Below, one piece after another: positions 51,813 to 60,131 of a stretch of DNA of 64,000 nt (positions within the stretch are counted from its first letter, which is position 1; each line of letters begins with the position of its first letter). The position numbers and the translations under genes are program-made. The stretch comes from Alphaproteobacteria bacterium (GTDB lineage Bacteria; Pseudomonadota; Alphaproteobacteria; Micavibrionales; Micavibrionaceae), in assembly GCA_020442385.1 (NCBI GenBank), contig JAGRKE010000015.1, forward strand, positions 98,170 to 162,169, in the 5' to 3' direction. A model generated the notes under the pieces. That model was not told the DNA's origin. It searched no databases and saw only the letters and a list, made by a program, of their open reading frames with translations.

Positions 51813-52658
51813 ATGACTCAAGCACAAAAAGGATGCGAAGACGGAATCATCTGGATTGCATCCTATCCTAAATCCGGGAATACATGGCTGCGGCTTTTGC
51901 TTGGCAATTATTTCTATGCCAAGGATGCGCCGCTGACGATCAATACCATCCAGAAAGTCATTAAGGGCGATGTCAGTGCGGCGCTTTACCGACCTGTGTG
52001 CAAGGATAAGGGCTGGAGTTTCAAAAAATCGATTGATGATGTGACAAAGCGCGAGTATTTTATGCGCGCCTATATCAGGAGCGCCGCCGGAACGCCGTTT
52101 CTAAAAACCCATAGCTGCTTTCATGTGCAGGAAGGTGTGCCGTATTTTGCAGAGGGCTATACCAAGGGCTTTATCTGCATTGTGCGCGACCCGCGCGATG
52201 TGGCCTGTTCTTACGCGCGGCATCTGGGTGTGGATATTGACGGGGCGCTGGAGCGGATGAGCAATAAAAAATATGCGGTTATTTCGGATGAGGGGAAGAG
52301 CGAATTTATCTCTTCATGGGATGCACATGTGAACAGTTTCGCCCAAACAGGCTTTCCGACCATGGTTATCCGCTATGAAGATTTGCTAAACAACACCAAG
52401 CAGGTTTTTGGCAGCGTCATTCAAAATTTGACCGGCGGGGTTGATGAGGCCAAGCTGGATTTTGCGGTGGAGCATTCGGATTTTGCCGTTTTGCAATCGC
52501 AGGAAAAACAGGAAGGATTTCTTGAAGCGTCCTCAAAAAATGACAGGTTTTTTGAGCGCGGGCGCGCGGGCGGGTGGAAAGATACATTAAGCGCGAAGCA
52601 GGCGAAAGCGGTCGAAGAGCGTTTCGGCAAAGTGATGAAAAATTTGAAGTATTTATAG
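51813..52658 (+). CDS. Cytosolic-type sulfotransferase
   Basis: A 281-residue PAPS-dependent sulfotransferase. The 5'-phosphosulfate loop is ASYPKSGNTWLRLLLGNY, and the 3'-phosphate site is IVRDPRDVACSYARHLG. VIRYEDLL and RGRAGGWKDTLS (the KxxLS-like end that contacts PAPS) complete the family pattern. The acceptor is unknown: a small molecule or glycolipid is likely. No PAPS-forming genes are near. It follows ybaB by 3 bases, in the position usually held by recR. Confidence 0.92.
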   Translation: MTQAQKGCEDGIIWIASYPKSGNTWLRLLLGNYFYAKDAPLTINTIQKVIKGDVSAALYRPVCKDKGWSFKKSIDDVTKREYFMRAYIRSAAGTPFLKTHSCFHVQEGVPYFAEGYTKGFICIVRDPRDVACSYARHLGVDIDGALERMSNKKYAVISDEGKSEFISSWDAHVNSFAQTGFPTMVIRYEDLLNNTKQVFGSVIQNLTGGVDEAKLDFAVEHSDFAVLQSQEKQEGFLEASSKNDRFFERGRAGGWKDTLSAKQAKAVEERFGKVMKNLKYL

Positions 52659-52667
52659 GCGTTACAT

Positions 52668-53468
52668 ATGAAGCTTATTACCTGGAATATTAATTCTGTA
52701 CGTCTGCGCATTGGTTTGGTGGAGCGCGTGCTGAAAGACTACAATCCTGATGTTTTGTGTTTGCAGGAAACCAAATGCCCGGACGAGCATTTCCCGCTGC
52801 AACAAATTCAGGATATGGGTTATGAGCACGTGCATTTTCAGGGTATGAAAAGCTATAACGGGCTGGCGATTATCTCGCGCGTGCCTTTCGTCGCCAAGGA
52901 TTGCCATGATCGCGTTGGCCGCGATGATTGCCGCCATATCTCTGCGGGTTTTAAAGACTTTGATCTGCATAATCTCTATATTCCGGCGGGCGGGGATGAG
53001 CCCGATCCGAAGGTCAATGACAAATACAAGCACAAGCTGGATTTCGTTGAGGAGATGACCGATTGGTTTGCCGATGCGTACACTCTCGATAAACCCGTTG
53101 TGGCGCTGGGGGATTTTAACATCGCGCCGTATGAGCATGATGTCTGGTCGCATAAGCAGCTGTTGAAGGTTGTGTCGCATACGCCGCCGGAGACGGAGCG
53201 CCTCGCGAAGATGCTCGGTTCTCTTGATTGGATCGACAGCGCGCGCCATTTCATTCCCGAAGAGGAAAAAACCTATAGCTGGTGGAGTTACCGCAACCGC
53301 GATTGGAAAAAATCAAACCGTGGGCGCAGGCTCGATCACATCTGGGTGACGCAGCCCTTAAAGCCTGCGCTCAAAGCTTATGATGCGCCGAGCGATGTGC
53401 GCGATTGGGAAAAACCATCAGACCATGTGCCGGTTATTCTCGATCTGGATTTGAAGAAAGCGGCTTAG
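52668..53468 (+). CDS. xthA: Exodeoxyribonuclease III
   Basis: AP endonuclease and 3'-5' exonuclease of base excision repair. It is 266 residues. The EEP fold is complete: TWNINSVRLRIG, CLQETKC with the metal-binding Glu, ALGDFNIAP with the catalytic Asp/Asn, DHIWVTQPL and [12 protein letters not shown] at the end. It follows the sulfotransferase by 9 bases and its last 35 bases overlap the end of the convergent DUF1223 gene. Confidence 0.96.
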   Translation: MKLITWNINSVRLRIGLVERVLKDYNPDVLCLQETKCPDEHFPLQQIQDMGYEHVHFQGMKSYNGLAIISRVPFVAKDCHDRVGRDDCRHISAGFKDFDLHNLYIPAGGDEPDPKVNDKYKHKLDFVEEMTDWFADAYTLDKPVVALGDFNIAPYEHDVWSHKQLLKVVSHTPPETERLAKMLGSLDWIDSARHFIPEEEKTYSWWSYRNRDWKKSNRGRRLDHIWVTQPLKPALKAYDAPSDVRDWEKPSDHVPVILDLDLKKAA

Positions 53469-54189
53469 GCGCTTTTTCTATTTTTCCGGCGGCGAGAATA
53501 TCGCTGTGCTCGGCATATTGTGCAATCACCGCATAGCCATCGGCGGGAAAATCTGCAAGCGGCACATTCAAATTGCGGTATTCACCGTCCCATTCCAGCA
53601 GCTTTTTAATCTCGGTAACGATATTGATGTAGTGATGCCCCTCCCCGGTGAGCAGGGTCGCCATATCTTTTTCTTCTTCTTGTTTTTTATAGGCTAGCAG
53701 CCACACATCGACGGGTTTGTCTTCTGCAAAACGAAGATGAGGCAGCGCGATGTGCAGGCTGTCTTCGTCAAGGGCAAGGGCCACAGCTCGAACCGTGTCG
53801 AGCGAGTGGGCGAGCGCCAGAGCATCGCGCACAATATTTTCGCGCGTTCCGCTCGTGTCAAAACGCCCGTTAATCACAACCTGCGGCGTGCCCGCTTCGG
53901 TCATCACATGCTCGCTATATTGGTCATAGCGGTAGTCGCAAAAATGCTTGGAGTGCGGGTCCTGAATGCGGTTGTCAAAGAAAGTGAGGTGGCAGCTCAG
54001 CGCGATTAAGTTTTCATGGTTGAGCTGCGCGATTTTTTCGAAAATTTCATCCGCGGCCACCGCGTCACCGCATCCGGCGGATGTAAAAAGCTCATAGACG
54101 GCGATATTGTCTGCGGCTTTGGCGGGCGCGTGTAAAACAAGCCCCAGCAACAGCGTCAATATAGCCGTAATTTTAGAAAAACCCCTCAT
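53434..54189 (-). CDS. DUF1223 family exported protein
   Basis: A 251-residue protein with a signal peptide (cleavage near APAKAADN) and a thioredoxin-like fold of unknown function. [20 protein letters not shown] matches the family start, but most members have two Cys (GCSSCPPAD); here the second is replaced, leaving [18 protein letters not shown] is the second family signature. Two Cys further on ([17 protein letters not shown]) could form a different pair. The Glu/Lys-rich C-terminus overlaps the end of xthA. Confidence 0.86.
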   Translation of the reverse strand: MRGFSKITAILTLLLGLVLHAPAKAADNIAVYELFTSAGCGDAVAADEIFEKIAQLNHENLIALSCHLTFFDNRIQDPHSKHFCDYRYDQYSEHVMTEAGTPQVVINGRFDTSGTRENIVRDALALAHSLDTVRAVALALDEDSLHIALPHLRFAEDKPVDVWLLAYKKQEEEKDMATLLTGEGHHYINIVTEIKKLLEWDGEYRNLNVPLADFPADGYAVIAQYAEHSDILAAGKIEKAPKPLSSNPDRE

Positions 54190-54245
54190 GGGTCTATTGT
54201 AGCATTTCTTGCCAAAAGCTGCGAAACCATATTATATACGCCTCG

Positions 54246-55607
54246 ATGAAAAACATGCCTCAACATACAGATATAAAAGCTGCCCCGACTGTCGGGATGA
54301 TCTCGCTTGGCTGCCCCAAGGCGCTGGTGGATTCCGAGCGCATTATTACCAAATTGCGCTCTGACGGCTATAATCTAACCGATGGGGCCGAAGGGGCGGA
54401 CCTTGTGGTTGTCAATACCTGCGGGTTCCTCGATAGCGCCAAGGCCGAAAGCCTGAATGTCATTGGGCAAGCCATGAACGAGAATGGCCGCGTGGTTGTA
54501 ACGGGCTGTATGGGCGGTGAGCAGGCCGATGAGGTGCTGGCGGCCTATCCGAATATTCTGGCGATTACCGGCGCGCATCAGTATGAACAGGTGGTTGAGG
54601 CGGTGCATGAGCACCAGCCGATTGAGCATAGCCCGTACGTGCATATCACGCCGCCGGAGGGTTTAAGGCTGACCCCGCGTCATTATGCCTATTTGAAGAT
54701 TTCGGAAGGGTGTAACAACCGCTGCAGCTTTTGTATTATTCCGTCTTTGCGCGGGGATTTGGTATCGCGCCCGATTCACCGAGTTTTGCATGAAGCCGAG
54801 CAGTTGGCCGCGGCGGGCGTGAAGGAAATTTTGGTGATTTCGCAAGATACGAGCGCTTACGGCGTTGATATCAAATATGCCGAGAGTCCGTGGAAGGGTG
54901 TACGTGTCCCCGCCAAGTTCTATCAATTGTGCGAAGAGCTAGGGAAACTGGGGATTTGGGTGCGGTTGCACTACGTCTATCCTTACCCGCATGTCGATCA
55001 GGTGATCCCGCTGATGAATGGTGGTGGTATATTACCCTATCTCGATATTCCATTCCAACATGCCAGCCCGCAAGTGCTTAAAAATATGCGCCGTCCGGCC
55101 CATCAGGAAAAGACATTGGCGCGGATTCAAAAATGGCGTGAAATCTGCCCTGAGCTTGTGCTGCGCTCGACTTTTATTGTTGGGTTTCCTGGTGAAACGG
55201 AAGAGGATTTCGAGTTCTTATTACAGTGGCTGCGCGAGGCGCAGATCGACCGCGCGGGGGCGTTCCAGTATGAGCCGGTGAAAGGCGCGAAATCGAATGC
55301 GCTGGAGGGCCAAGTGCCCGACGAAATCAAAGAGATTCGCTGGCAGCGCTTCATGGAGGTGCAGGAAGAAATAATGCAAAACAAAGCATTAGCCAAAATT
55401 GGCCAAAAAATAGAGTGCATTATCGATGAGGTGGGTGAGCCGGCTGAGGACGGCCATGTGGGCGCGGATGCGCGATCAAAGGCCGACGCGCCGGAGATTG
55501 ACGGCACGGTTTTCCTGCGTGATGCGGGGCATCTAAACCCCGGCGATATCGTGAAGGTGAAAATTGAAGAGGCCAACGGATCGGATTTGTATGGAGTGCC
55601 CGTTTAA
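54246..55607 (+). CDS. rimO: Ribosomal protein S12 methylthiotransferase
   Basis: Radical-SAM enzyme that adds a methylthio group to Asp89 of ribosomal protein S12. It is 453 residues. The N-terminal UPF0004 domain has [14 protein letters not shown] and NTCGFLD with its cluster Cys. The radical-SAM CX3CX2C is in [24 protein letters not shown] domain ends the protein ([21 protein letters not shown]). The [10 protein letters not shown] form separates it from MiaB. It is a single gene. Confidence 0.96.
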   Translation: MKNMPQHTDIKAAPTVGMISLGCPKALVDSERIITKLRSDGYNLTDGAEGADLVVVNTCGFLDSAKAESLNVIGQAMNENGRVVVTGCMGGEQADEVLAAYPNILAITGAHQYEQVVEAVHEHQPIEHSPYVHITPPEGLRLTPRHYAYLKISEGCNNRCSFCIIPSLRGDLVSRPIHRVLHEAEQLAAAGVKEILVISQDTSAYGVDIKYAESPWKGVRVPAKFYQLCEELGKLGIWVRLHYVYPYPHVDQVIPLMNGGGILPYLDIPFQHASPQVLKNMRRPAHQEKTLARIQKWREICPELVLRSTFIVGFPGETEEDFEFLLQWLREAQIDRAGAFQYEPVKGAKSNALEGQVPDEIKEIRWQRFMEVQEEIMQNKALAKIGQKIECIIDEVGEPAEDGHVGADARSKADAPEIDGTVFLRDAGHLNPGDIVKVKIEEANGSDLYGVPV

Positions 55608-55616
55608 ATATTATTT

Positions 55617-55645
55617 TTGACATAACCGTAAATCCCTCTTATGTT
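55617..55645 (+). promoter_or_regulatory. Consensus-like promoter before the gene at 55680
   Basis: TTGACA (55617-55622, the perfect -35 hexamer) and TATGTT (55640-55645) are separated by 17 bases. Transcription would begin ~30 bases before the ATG at 55680. Confidence 0.65.
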
Positions 55646-55679
55646 CGTCTTACCTGCACATAGAGAGTTGCTTAATTAA

Positions 55680-56441
55680 ATGAGTACTGCTTCAGACTTT
55701 AATAAAGCCCCGAAAAGTGAAACTGTCCGCTTTATAGACATAGCGGAAGCAAAGAAAGCTGTATTAGGACAAAGTACGCTGTATTGCTTTTATGAAGATT
55801 CCCTAGAAATGTCTGTGCATGGGGCAAAGAGAGAGGATGGATCGTTTGTGCGTCCTTCTCATGAGTTTAGTCAAAGCCATCGCTCCGTAGAAGCAGGTAT
55901 GGTTCAGCTGCTTTTAAAATATGACCCTAGTGCAGAGCAAATTTTAGTTGAAGCTAAAGAGGCTTTAACAGACGAAATAGCTATTATTGCGGAGAATTTG
56001 TCTGATTTGTCCGCTGATCCGCTCTGGATGAATTTACCATACCTTGGCGAGCAGCTCGCTTTTATAGAGAATCTTAAAGCGGATAAAACCGAAAATTATT
56101 TTGAAGAAGAGGATCATGCCTTAAAAATTGCGGCAGACATTATGCTGGGGCAAGAGCTTTACAAAGACGAGGAGGGTTTTGAACCCTTATCTGATTATGC
56201 TGAAGAATATCCTGATGTTTTGAAATTTCTTGCGGAACAAAAGGATGCAATTGCGCGCCGCCTTGAGGAAAAAAAGCAACACAACCAAATTCATGAGAAA
56301 TTTTGGTTTGAACCGCGGGATGCCCTGAAATCTGATGGGTTTTGGGAGAGTGTGCGGATTACCATTTCTGTTGAGAAAGCGCTATTGGAAAAGATTAAAA
56401 GCGATTTAACCAATCAGCCTGAATTGGAACAAACAATTTAA
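55680..56441 (+). CDS. Unknown acidic cytoplasmic protein
   Basis: A 253-residue soluble protein that I do not recognise. It has no signal peptide, membrane helix or clear motif; much of it is helical and rich in Glu, Lys and Asp, with a coiled-coil-like segment near QKDAIARRLEEKKQ. Its start, with KAPKSETVRF at residues ~9-18, resembles the start of the alpha/beta hydrolase 2 kb downstream (KKGPKSESVQV), so both may carry the same N-terminal tag or contact. It has a good promoter of its own. Base composition is slightly more AT-rich than around. Confidence 0.6.
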   Translation: MSTASDFNKAPKSETVRFIDIAEAKKAVLGQSTLYCFYEDSLEMSVHGAKREDGSFVRPSHEFSQSHRSVEAGMVQLLLKYDPSAEQILVEAKEALTDEIAIIAENLSDLSADPLWMNLPYLGEQLAFIENLKADKTENYFEEEDHALKIAADIMLGQELYKDEEGFEPLSDYAEEYPDVLKFLAEQKDAIARRLEEKKQHNQIHEKFWFEPRDALKSDGFWESVRITISVEKALLEKIKSDLTNQPELEQTI

Positions 56442-56498
56442 AATGTTTGTGTTTAATCTACGTTGACACATTCGACAGGATCTCTCATAACTCTTTTC

Positions 56499-56876
56499 AT
56501 GCGCAATTTTCTGCACGTATTTCTGATTTTTTGCTTTGTGCTGGTGAGTGTCTCTCCGGCCTGTAAATTTATTTCCGGGCAATTGACCGAGATTTGCGGC
56601 GCGGATGGCAGCGTTAAGTCCATGTCCGTTCCGCAAGAGCTGTTGGCGTTTTTGCCCGACCAAGGTGATGACCAGCCCCATGACGAGGACGAGCATTCCC
56701 TTAAACAGGATTGTATGTTCTGTTTTGCGCACACGCATTTCCAAGCCGCGCTGCCGACACTTGAAACCGTGCAGCCCCTTAACATGGAACGTGAGTATTT
56801 CGCGCGCCTGAATAGCGATTTTATTTACCGCCACGCCCGGCTCTATCAGCCGCGCGGCCCGCCCGTATCCTCTTAA
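56499..56876 (+). CDS. Small exported DUF2946-like protein
   Basis: A 125-residue protein with an N-terminal signal or anchor (MRNFLHVFLIFCFVLVSVSP) and a His/Asp-rich middle (DDQPHDEDEHS) followed by DCMFCFAHTH. This CxxC plus His pattern is like DUF2946 proteins, which often sit beside copper-related outer-membrane genes. The frame is open to a TTG at 56463, but the signal peptide supports ATG 56499. The ribosome site is weak. The Met- and His-rich outer-membrane protein follows 56 bases later, so they probably work together in metal handling. Confidence 0.65.
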   Translation: MRNFLHVFLIFCFVLVSVSPACKFISGQLTEICGADGSVKSMSVPQELLAFLPDQGDDQPHDEDEHSLKQDCMFCFAHTHFQAALPTLETVQPLNMEREYFARLNSDFIYRHARLYQPRGPPVSS

Positions 56877-56932
56877 AAATATTTCTTCTAAATATCTGAA
56901 ATTTTTTGACCCTCAATAAGGAGGATACGATT

Positions 56933-58027
56933 ATGCGCATTCGCATATTTTTAATGACCGCAGGTTTGATGGCCTGCACCACAATCAACACCGCGCAAGC
57001 GTGTGAAATTTGTAATCAAAGTGAATCACAAACCAATGAGATGCATTTCAAAGCAAGCTCTCATGCGCCGATTGGCGTGATGGGCGACCACAGGCACAAG
57101 GCCGGGGAGTGGATGCTCTCTTACCGCTTTAAGCATATGGAGATGGCGGGCAACCGCGACGGCACGGACGATCTGTCGGTGGCGGATGTTCTCACCTATG
57201 CCAACCCCAATCCCGGTCCGGCGAATTTGCGCGTTGTGCCGACAAAAATGGGCATGGATATGCACATGTTCGGGGCGATGTATGCGCCAACCGATTGGCT
57301 GACCCTGATGGCGATGGGGATGTATATGGACAAGGATATGGACCATATCACCTATAACATGCCTGCCACGGCGGAGCTGGGCCGCTTTACGACGCGCGCG
57401 AAGGGCTGGGGCGATACCTCTTTTACCGGCCTTGTGCGCCTGTATGAAGACGGAACACATAAGCTGCATTTGAATGCAGGGGTGAGCGTTCCAACGGGCT
57501 CAATCAAGGAGGAAGACGAGGTTCTCACGCCGATGAATACCCGCACCACACTGCGCCTGCCTTATGCGATGCAGCTTGGGACAGGCACGTATGACGCACT
57601 GCCGGGCGTGACCTACAGCGGCCATGATGAAAAGTGGATTTGGGGTGCGCAATATAGCGCCCGCATCCCGCTGGAGGATGAAAATGATCAGGGCTATGCC
57701 TGGGGTAACAAGCACAGCGTTTCGGCCTGGGCGGGCTATGAATGGGCGCCGTGGATCAGTACATCTGCGCGCTTAACGGGAACACGCCAAGGCAAAATCA
57801 AGGGCAGTGATTCCCAGATTGCCGCACCCGTGCAAACGGCTGATCCTGAGAATTACGGCGGGCGGGCGCTGGATTTAGGGCTGGGCGTGAATCTGCTCGG
57901 AACGCGCGGTGCGCTGAAAGGCCAGCGTGTTGCCTTTGAGATTGAAGCACCGCTCTACCGCGATCTGAACGGCCCGCAGCTGGAAACAGATTGGACCGCT
58001 ACAGTTGGCTGGCAATACGCCTTTTAA
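56933..58027 (+). CDS. Met-rich outer-membrane beta-barrel protein
   Basis: A 364-residue protein with a signal peptide ending near NTAQACEIC and a beta-barrel of alternating aromatic and polar strands, ending in GWQYAF with a C-terminal Phe as outer-membrane proteins have. Residues ~100-145 are packed with Met (MGMDMHMFGAMY, LMAMGMYMDKDMDHITYNM) and there are several His near the start (GVMGDHRHKAGEW, FKHMEMAGN). Such Met/His runs bind Cu(I). The family looks like the outer-membrane transporters found with copper genes. An AAGGAGG-type ribosome site fixes ATG 56933. A strong terminator follows. Confidence 0.78.
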   Translation: MRIRIFLMTAGLMACTTINTAQACEICNQSESQTNEMHFKASSHAPIGVMGDHRHKAGEWMLSYRFKHMEMAGNRDGTDDLSVADVLTYANPNPGPANLRVVPTKMGMDMHMFGAMYAPTDWLTLMAMGMYMDKDMDHITYNMPATAELGRFTTRAKGWGDTSFTGLVRLYEDGTHKLHLNAGVSVPTGSIKEEDEVLTPMNTRTTLRLPYAMQLGTGTYDALPGVTYSGHDEKWIWGAQYSARIPLEDENDQGYAWGNKHSVSAWAGYEWAPWISTSARLTGTRQGKIKGSDSQIAAPVQTADPENYGGRALDLGLGVNLLGTRGALKGQRVAFEIEAPLYRDLNGPQLETDWTATVGWQYAF

Positions 58028-58037
58028 AAACTTTTTA

Positions 58038-58077
58038 AATATGGCGGATCTTTAAAAAAGGGTCCGCCATATTTTTT
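58038..58077 (+). terminator. Intrinsic terminator after the outer-membrane protein gene
   Basis: An 11-bp stem (58038-58048 with 58063-58073, AATATGGCGGA/TCCGCCATATT) and a T-run to 58077. It starts 10 bases after the stop codon and ends the DUF2946-like and barrel transcript. Confidence 0.9.
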
Positions 58078-58184
58078 ATGTCCTTAAAAAAAGCAGGCTT
58101 TTAATCTTTTTTTAACCTTTATTCTCTAAAAGTTAATTAACCATAAAAATTAAATAAAATTTTATTGAGTAATAGAGGTGTAAA

Positions 58185-59609
58185 ATGAATACGAGTGTTA
58201 CCGACCCGAAAAAGGGTCCAAAGTCGGAATCCGTTCAAGTATCCCGCAATCAAATCAATTACGCATTTAATGAAGACATCACCAAGGCCTATCTTACGCC
58301 CTATACAAGTGCGGATGGTGCCAGCGGCAAAGTATTCTTCACCGTGAGCGAGCCGGAATGGGCACGCGACGACGCGAAGGCTTATCCACGCGGCACTCTG
58401 GCCTTTATTCCGGGACCGAATGAAACCGCCGAAACATACATGGATAAGATTGAGGAATTCACCGATGCGGGCTTTCGCGTTGTAACGATGGATTTGCCGG
58501 GGACGGGGTATTCGTCGCGCGATGCCGTTGTCGGTCAGGAAAATGTTTTGCACATCGCATCCGTTCAACAATATTCCGATGCTGTGCAGAAAGTACTGAA
58601 CGAGGTTGACGCGCTCTATGATAAAACGCCTGGTGGTTTGACATTGGTGAGCAGTTCTTTAGGCTCTGTCGTGGCGCAGGAGGTTTTGCGTGATATGCCG
58701 GCGGGAACAGTGAATTCCTATGTGGCGGTCAACCCGGTTCACGATATGGATTTCAAAAATTACGGAATTTTGCCGAGTAATAATTTTAGACAGCGCCTTA
58801 TTCCCTATGACGTTGATTCAATCGATCCTTACGCGGACAGCAAAGATGATATTGTCAGGCTGACCGGTAAATATCTGGAGGCTCTGACCAATGACGATCC
58901 GGCGCGCTGGACGCGCGGTTATACCGATGTGTTTGCCAAGGCTGTATCGGCCAATAGAAGCGATCGCGATGTGTTTTTCAGGTTGCTGAAAAACAACGAT
59001 ATCAATGTCGGCGTTGTTTATGATGATGAGATTGATGGCCTGTTCGATGCGCATGATTATTTTGAGTTCGATACGCTCAATTGGTCTGAAGAAGCGCAAG
59101 CTTCCGGTATTGATATTGTGCGCTCGGAACTGGGCGGCGAGGGCCCGGATTTGTTGTTTAACCCCAAGCGCGCGGACGAGGTGAATGGTGCAATTTTATC
59201 GACGATGCGCCGCGGTTCATTGTTTGTTGATCTGACGGAAAAGCTGAAGACCGTTCATCGTGTTGAGTGGGACCAAGTGCCGGCATCTGCCCGCAAAGAG
59301 CTTCAAAAAGCTCTGGAGAGCTCGGGCTATTCTGTTGGGCCGACAGGGATTGACGCTCGGCCGCGTTATGGCGGCGTCGCCTTTACCGAGCATGCCATTG
59401 CCAAGTTTTTGATCGATGCGGACGCGGCCGGAAAGCTTTGTGATGGGAAAGGTTCTATCAAGCTCTCTGATTTGAAAAATGCGGATTTTGCGCCGGATAA
59501 AATCAGGGAAATCGTAAACAATACGGACTTTAAAAAGCCGAAGGTGAAATTGGATCCTGTCGAAGCGGTTTCAGGAAAAGCACTGATTTCTAATCAGCCG
59601 AGCCCTTAA
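58185..59609 (+). CDS. Alpha/beta hydrolase of unknown substrate
   Basis: A 474-residue cytoplasmic-looking protein with the alpha/beta-hydrolase core at residues ~65-300. FIPGPNETAETYMDKIEEF is the oxyanion strand, VVTMDLPGTGYSSRD follows, and LVSSSLGSVVAQE holds the nucleophile Ser in the SxSxG elbow. The catalytic acid may be in VGVVYDDEIDGLFD and the His in EVDRVEWD-like or FTEHAIAKF segments, but this is not certain. The ~170-residue C-terminal part has no family I recognise. Its N-terminus (PKSESV) resembles that of the unknown protein at 55680. The stop codon overlaps that of the convergent DUF1674 gene (TTAA). Confidence 0.8.
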   Translation: MNTSVTDPKKGPKSESVQVSRNQINYAFNEDITKAYLTPYTSADGASGKVFFTVSEPEWARDDAKAYPRGTLAFIPGPNETAETYMDKIEEFTDAGFRVVTMDLPGTGYSSRDAVVGQENVLHIASVQQYSDAVQKVLNEVDALYDKTPGGLTLVSSSLGSVVAQEVLRDMPAGTVNSYVAVNPVHDMDFKNYGILPSNNFRQRLIPYDVDSIDPYADSKDDIVRLTGKYLEALTNDDPARWTRGYTDVFAKAVSANRSDRDVFFRLLKNNDINVGVVYDDEIDGLFDAHDYFEFDTLNWSEEAQASGIDIVRSELGGEGPDLLFNPKRADEVNGAILSTMRRGSLFVDLTEKLKTVHRVEWDQVPASARKELQKALESSGYSVGPTGIDARPRYGGVAFTEHAIAKFLIDADAAGKLCDGKGSIKLSDLKNADFAPDKIREIVNNTDFKKPKVKLDPVEAVSGKALISNQPSP

Positions 59610-59773
59610 AAATCGCTGCAGCGGCCATTGACATCCCAGTCGCCGAAGCGTGTCGGTTCAGGGCGGTTTTCAAAGCCGCCCTTTTCTTCGGGTAGGTCTT
59701 TATGTTCGCTTTTGGGCTCTTTTGCCTTTTCGGGGGCTTTTTCCGCTTTAGGGCTTGGTTTTTGTGTGCTCAT
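59606..59773 (-). CDS. DUF1674 protein, succinate dehydrogenase assembly factor 4-like
   Basis: A 55-residue protein. The first half is Lys/Pro/Glu-rich and the end, RPEPTRFGDWDVNGRCSDF, is the diagnostic motif of the DUF1674/SDHAF4 family, which helps flavinylated succinate dehydrogenase subunit assemble. It ends inside the stop codon region of the hydrolase gene (TTAA shared by both stops) and starts 41 bases from divergent chorismate mutase. No sdh genes are in the window, so its partners are encoded elsewhere. Confidence 0.9.
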   Translation of the reverse strand: MSTQKPSPKAEKAPEKAKEPKSEHKDLPEEKGGFENRPEPTRFGDWDVNGRCSDF

Positions 59774-59814
59774 ACATCATATTTAGGGCACAAGCACCTT
59801 AAAGAGAAGAGCGA

Positions 59815-60126
59815 ATGAGCCAAAATATCAAAGAAATTATGAAACCCTTCCGCGATCGCATTGATGCGATCGATGAAGAGATCATTGCACTTTTGCGTAA
59901 ACGCTATGATGTGATTGAAGAGGTTGGCGTTTTTAAAACCGACAACGGCATTGCGCCTGTCCTGCAAGACCGCGTAGATGCGGTGCGCGAGCGCGCGGCC
60001 ACAATGGCGGCCGAGCAGGGGCTGGATGAAGATTTTATCCGCCATCTTTATGCGCAGTTGATCGAGCATAGCTGTGATCTGGAAGATCAGATCATGACGC
60101 GCCTTAAATCCAAAAAAGCGTCCTAA
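59815..60126 (+). CDS. Chorismate mutase, AroQ type
   Basis: Turns chorismate into prephenate, the first step toward phenylalanine and tyrosine. It is a free-standing 103-residue AroQ helix bundle: RDRIDAIDEEIIALLRKRYDVIEEVGVFK in the first helix, with the catalytic Arg and Lys, then the DRVDAVRERAATMAAEQGLDEDFI helices. No fused prephenate dehydratase or dehydrogenase is present. RsmB starts 5 bases after its stop, so they are probably co-transcribed. Confidence 0.9.
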   Translation: MSQNIKEIMKPFRDRIDAIDEEIIALLRKRYDVIEEVGVFKTDNGIAPVLQDRVDAVRERAATMAAEQGLDEDFIRHLYAQLIEHSCDLEDQIMTRLKSKKAS

Positions 60127-60131
60127 GCGCT

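Noticed and set aside
52976..53249. Minus-strand frames overlapping xthA
   Set aside because: Antisense to conserved catalytic motifs of exonuclease III; no independent evidence.
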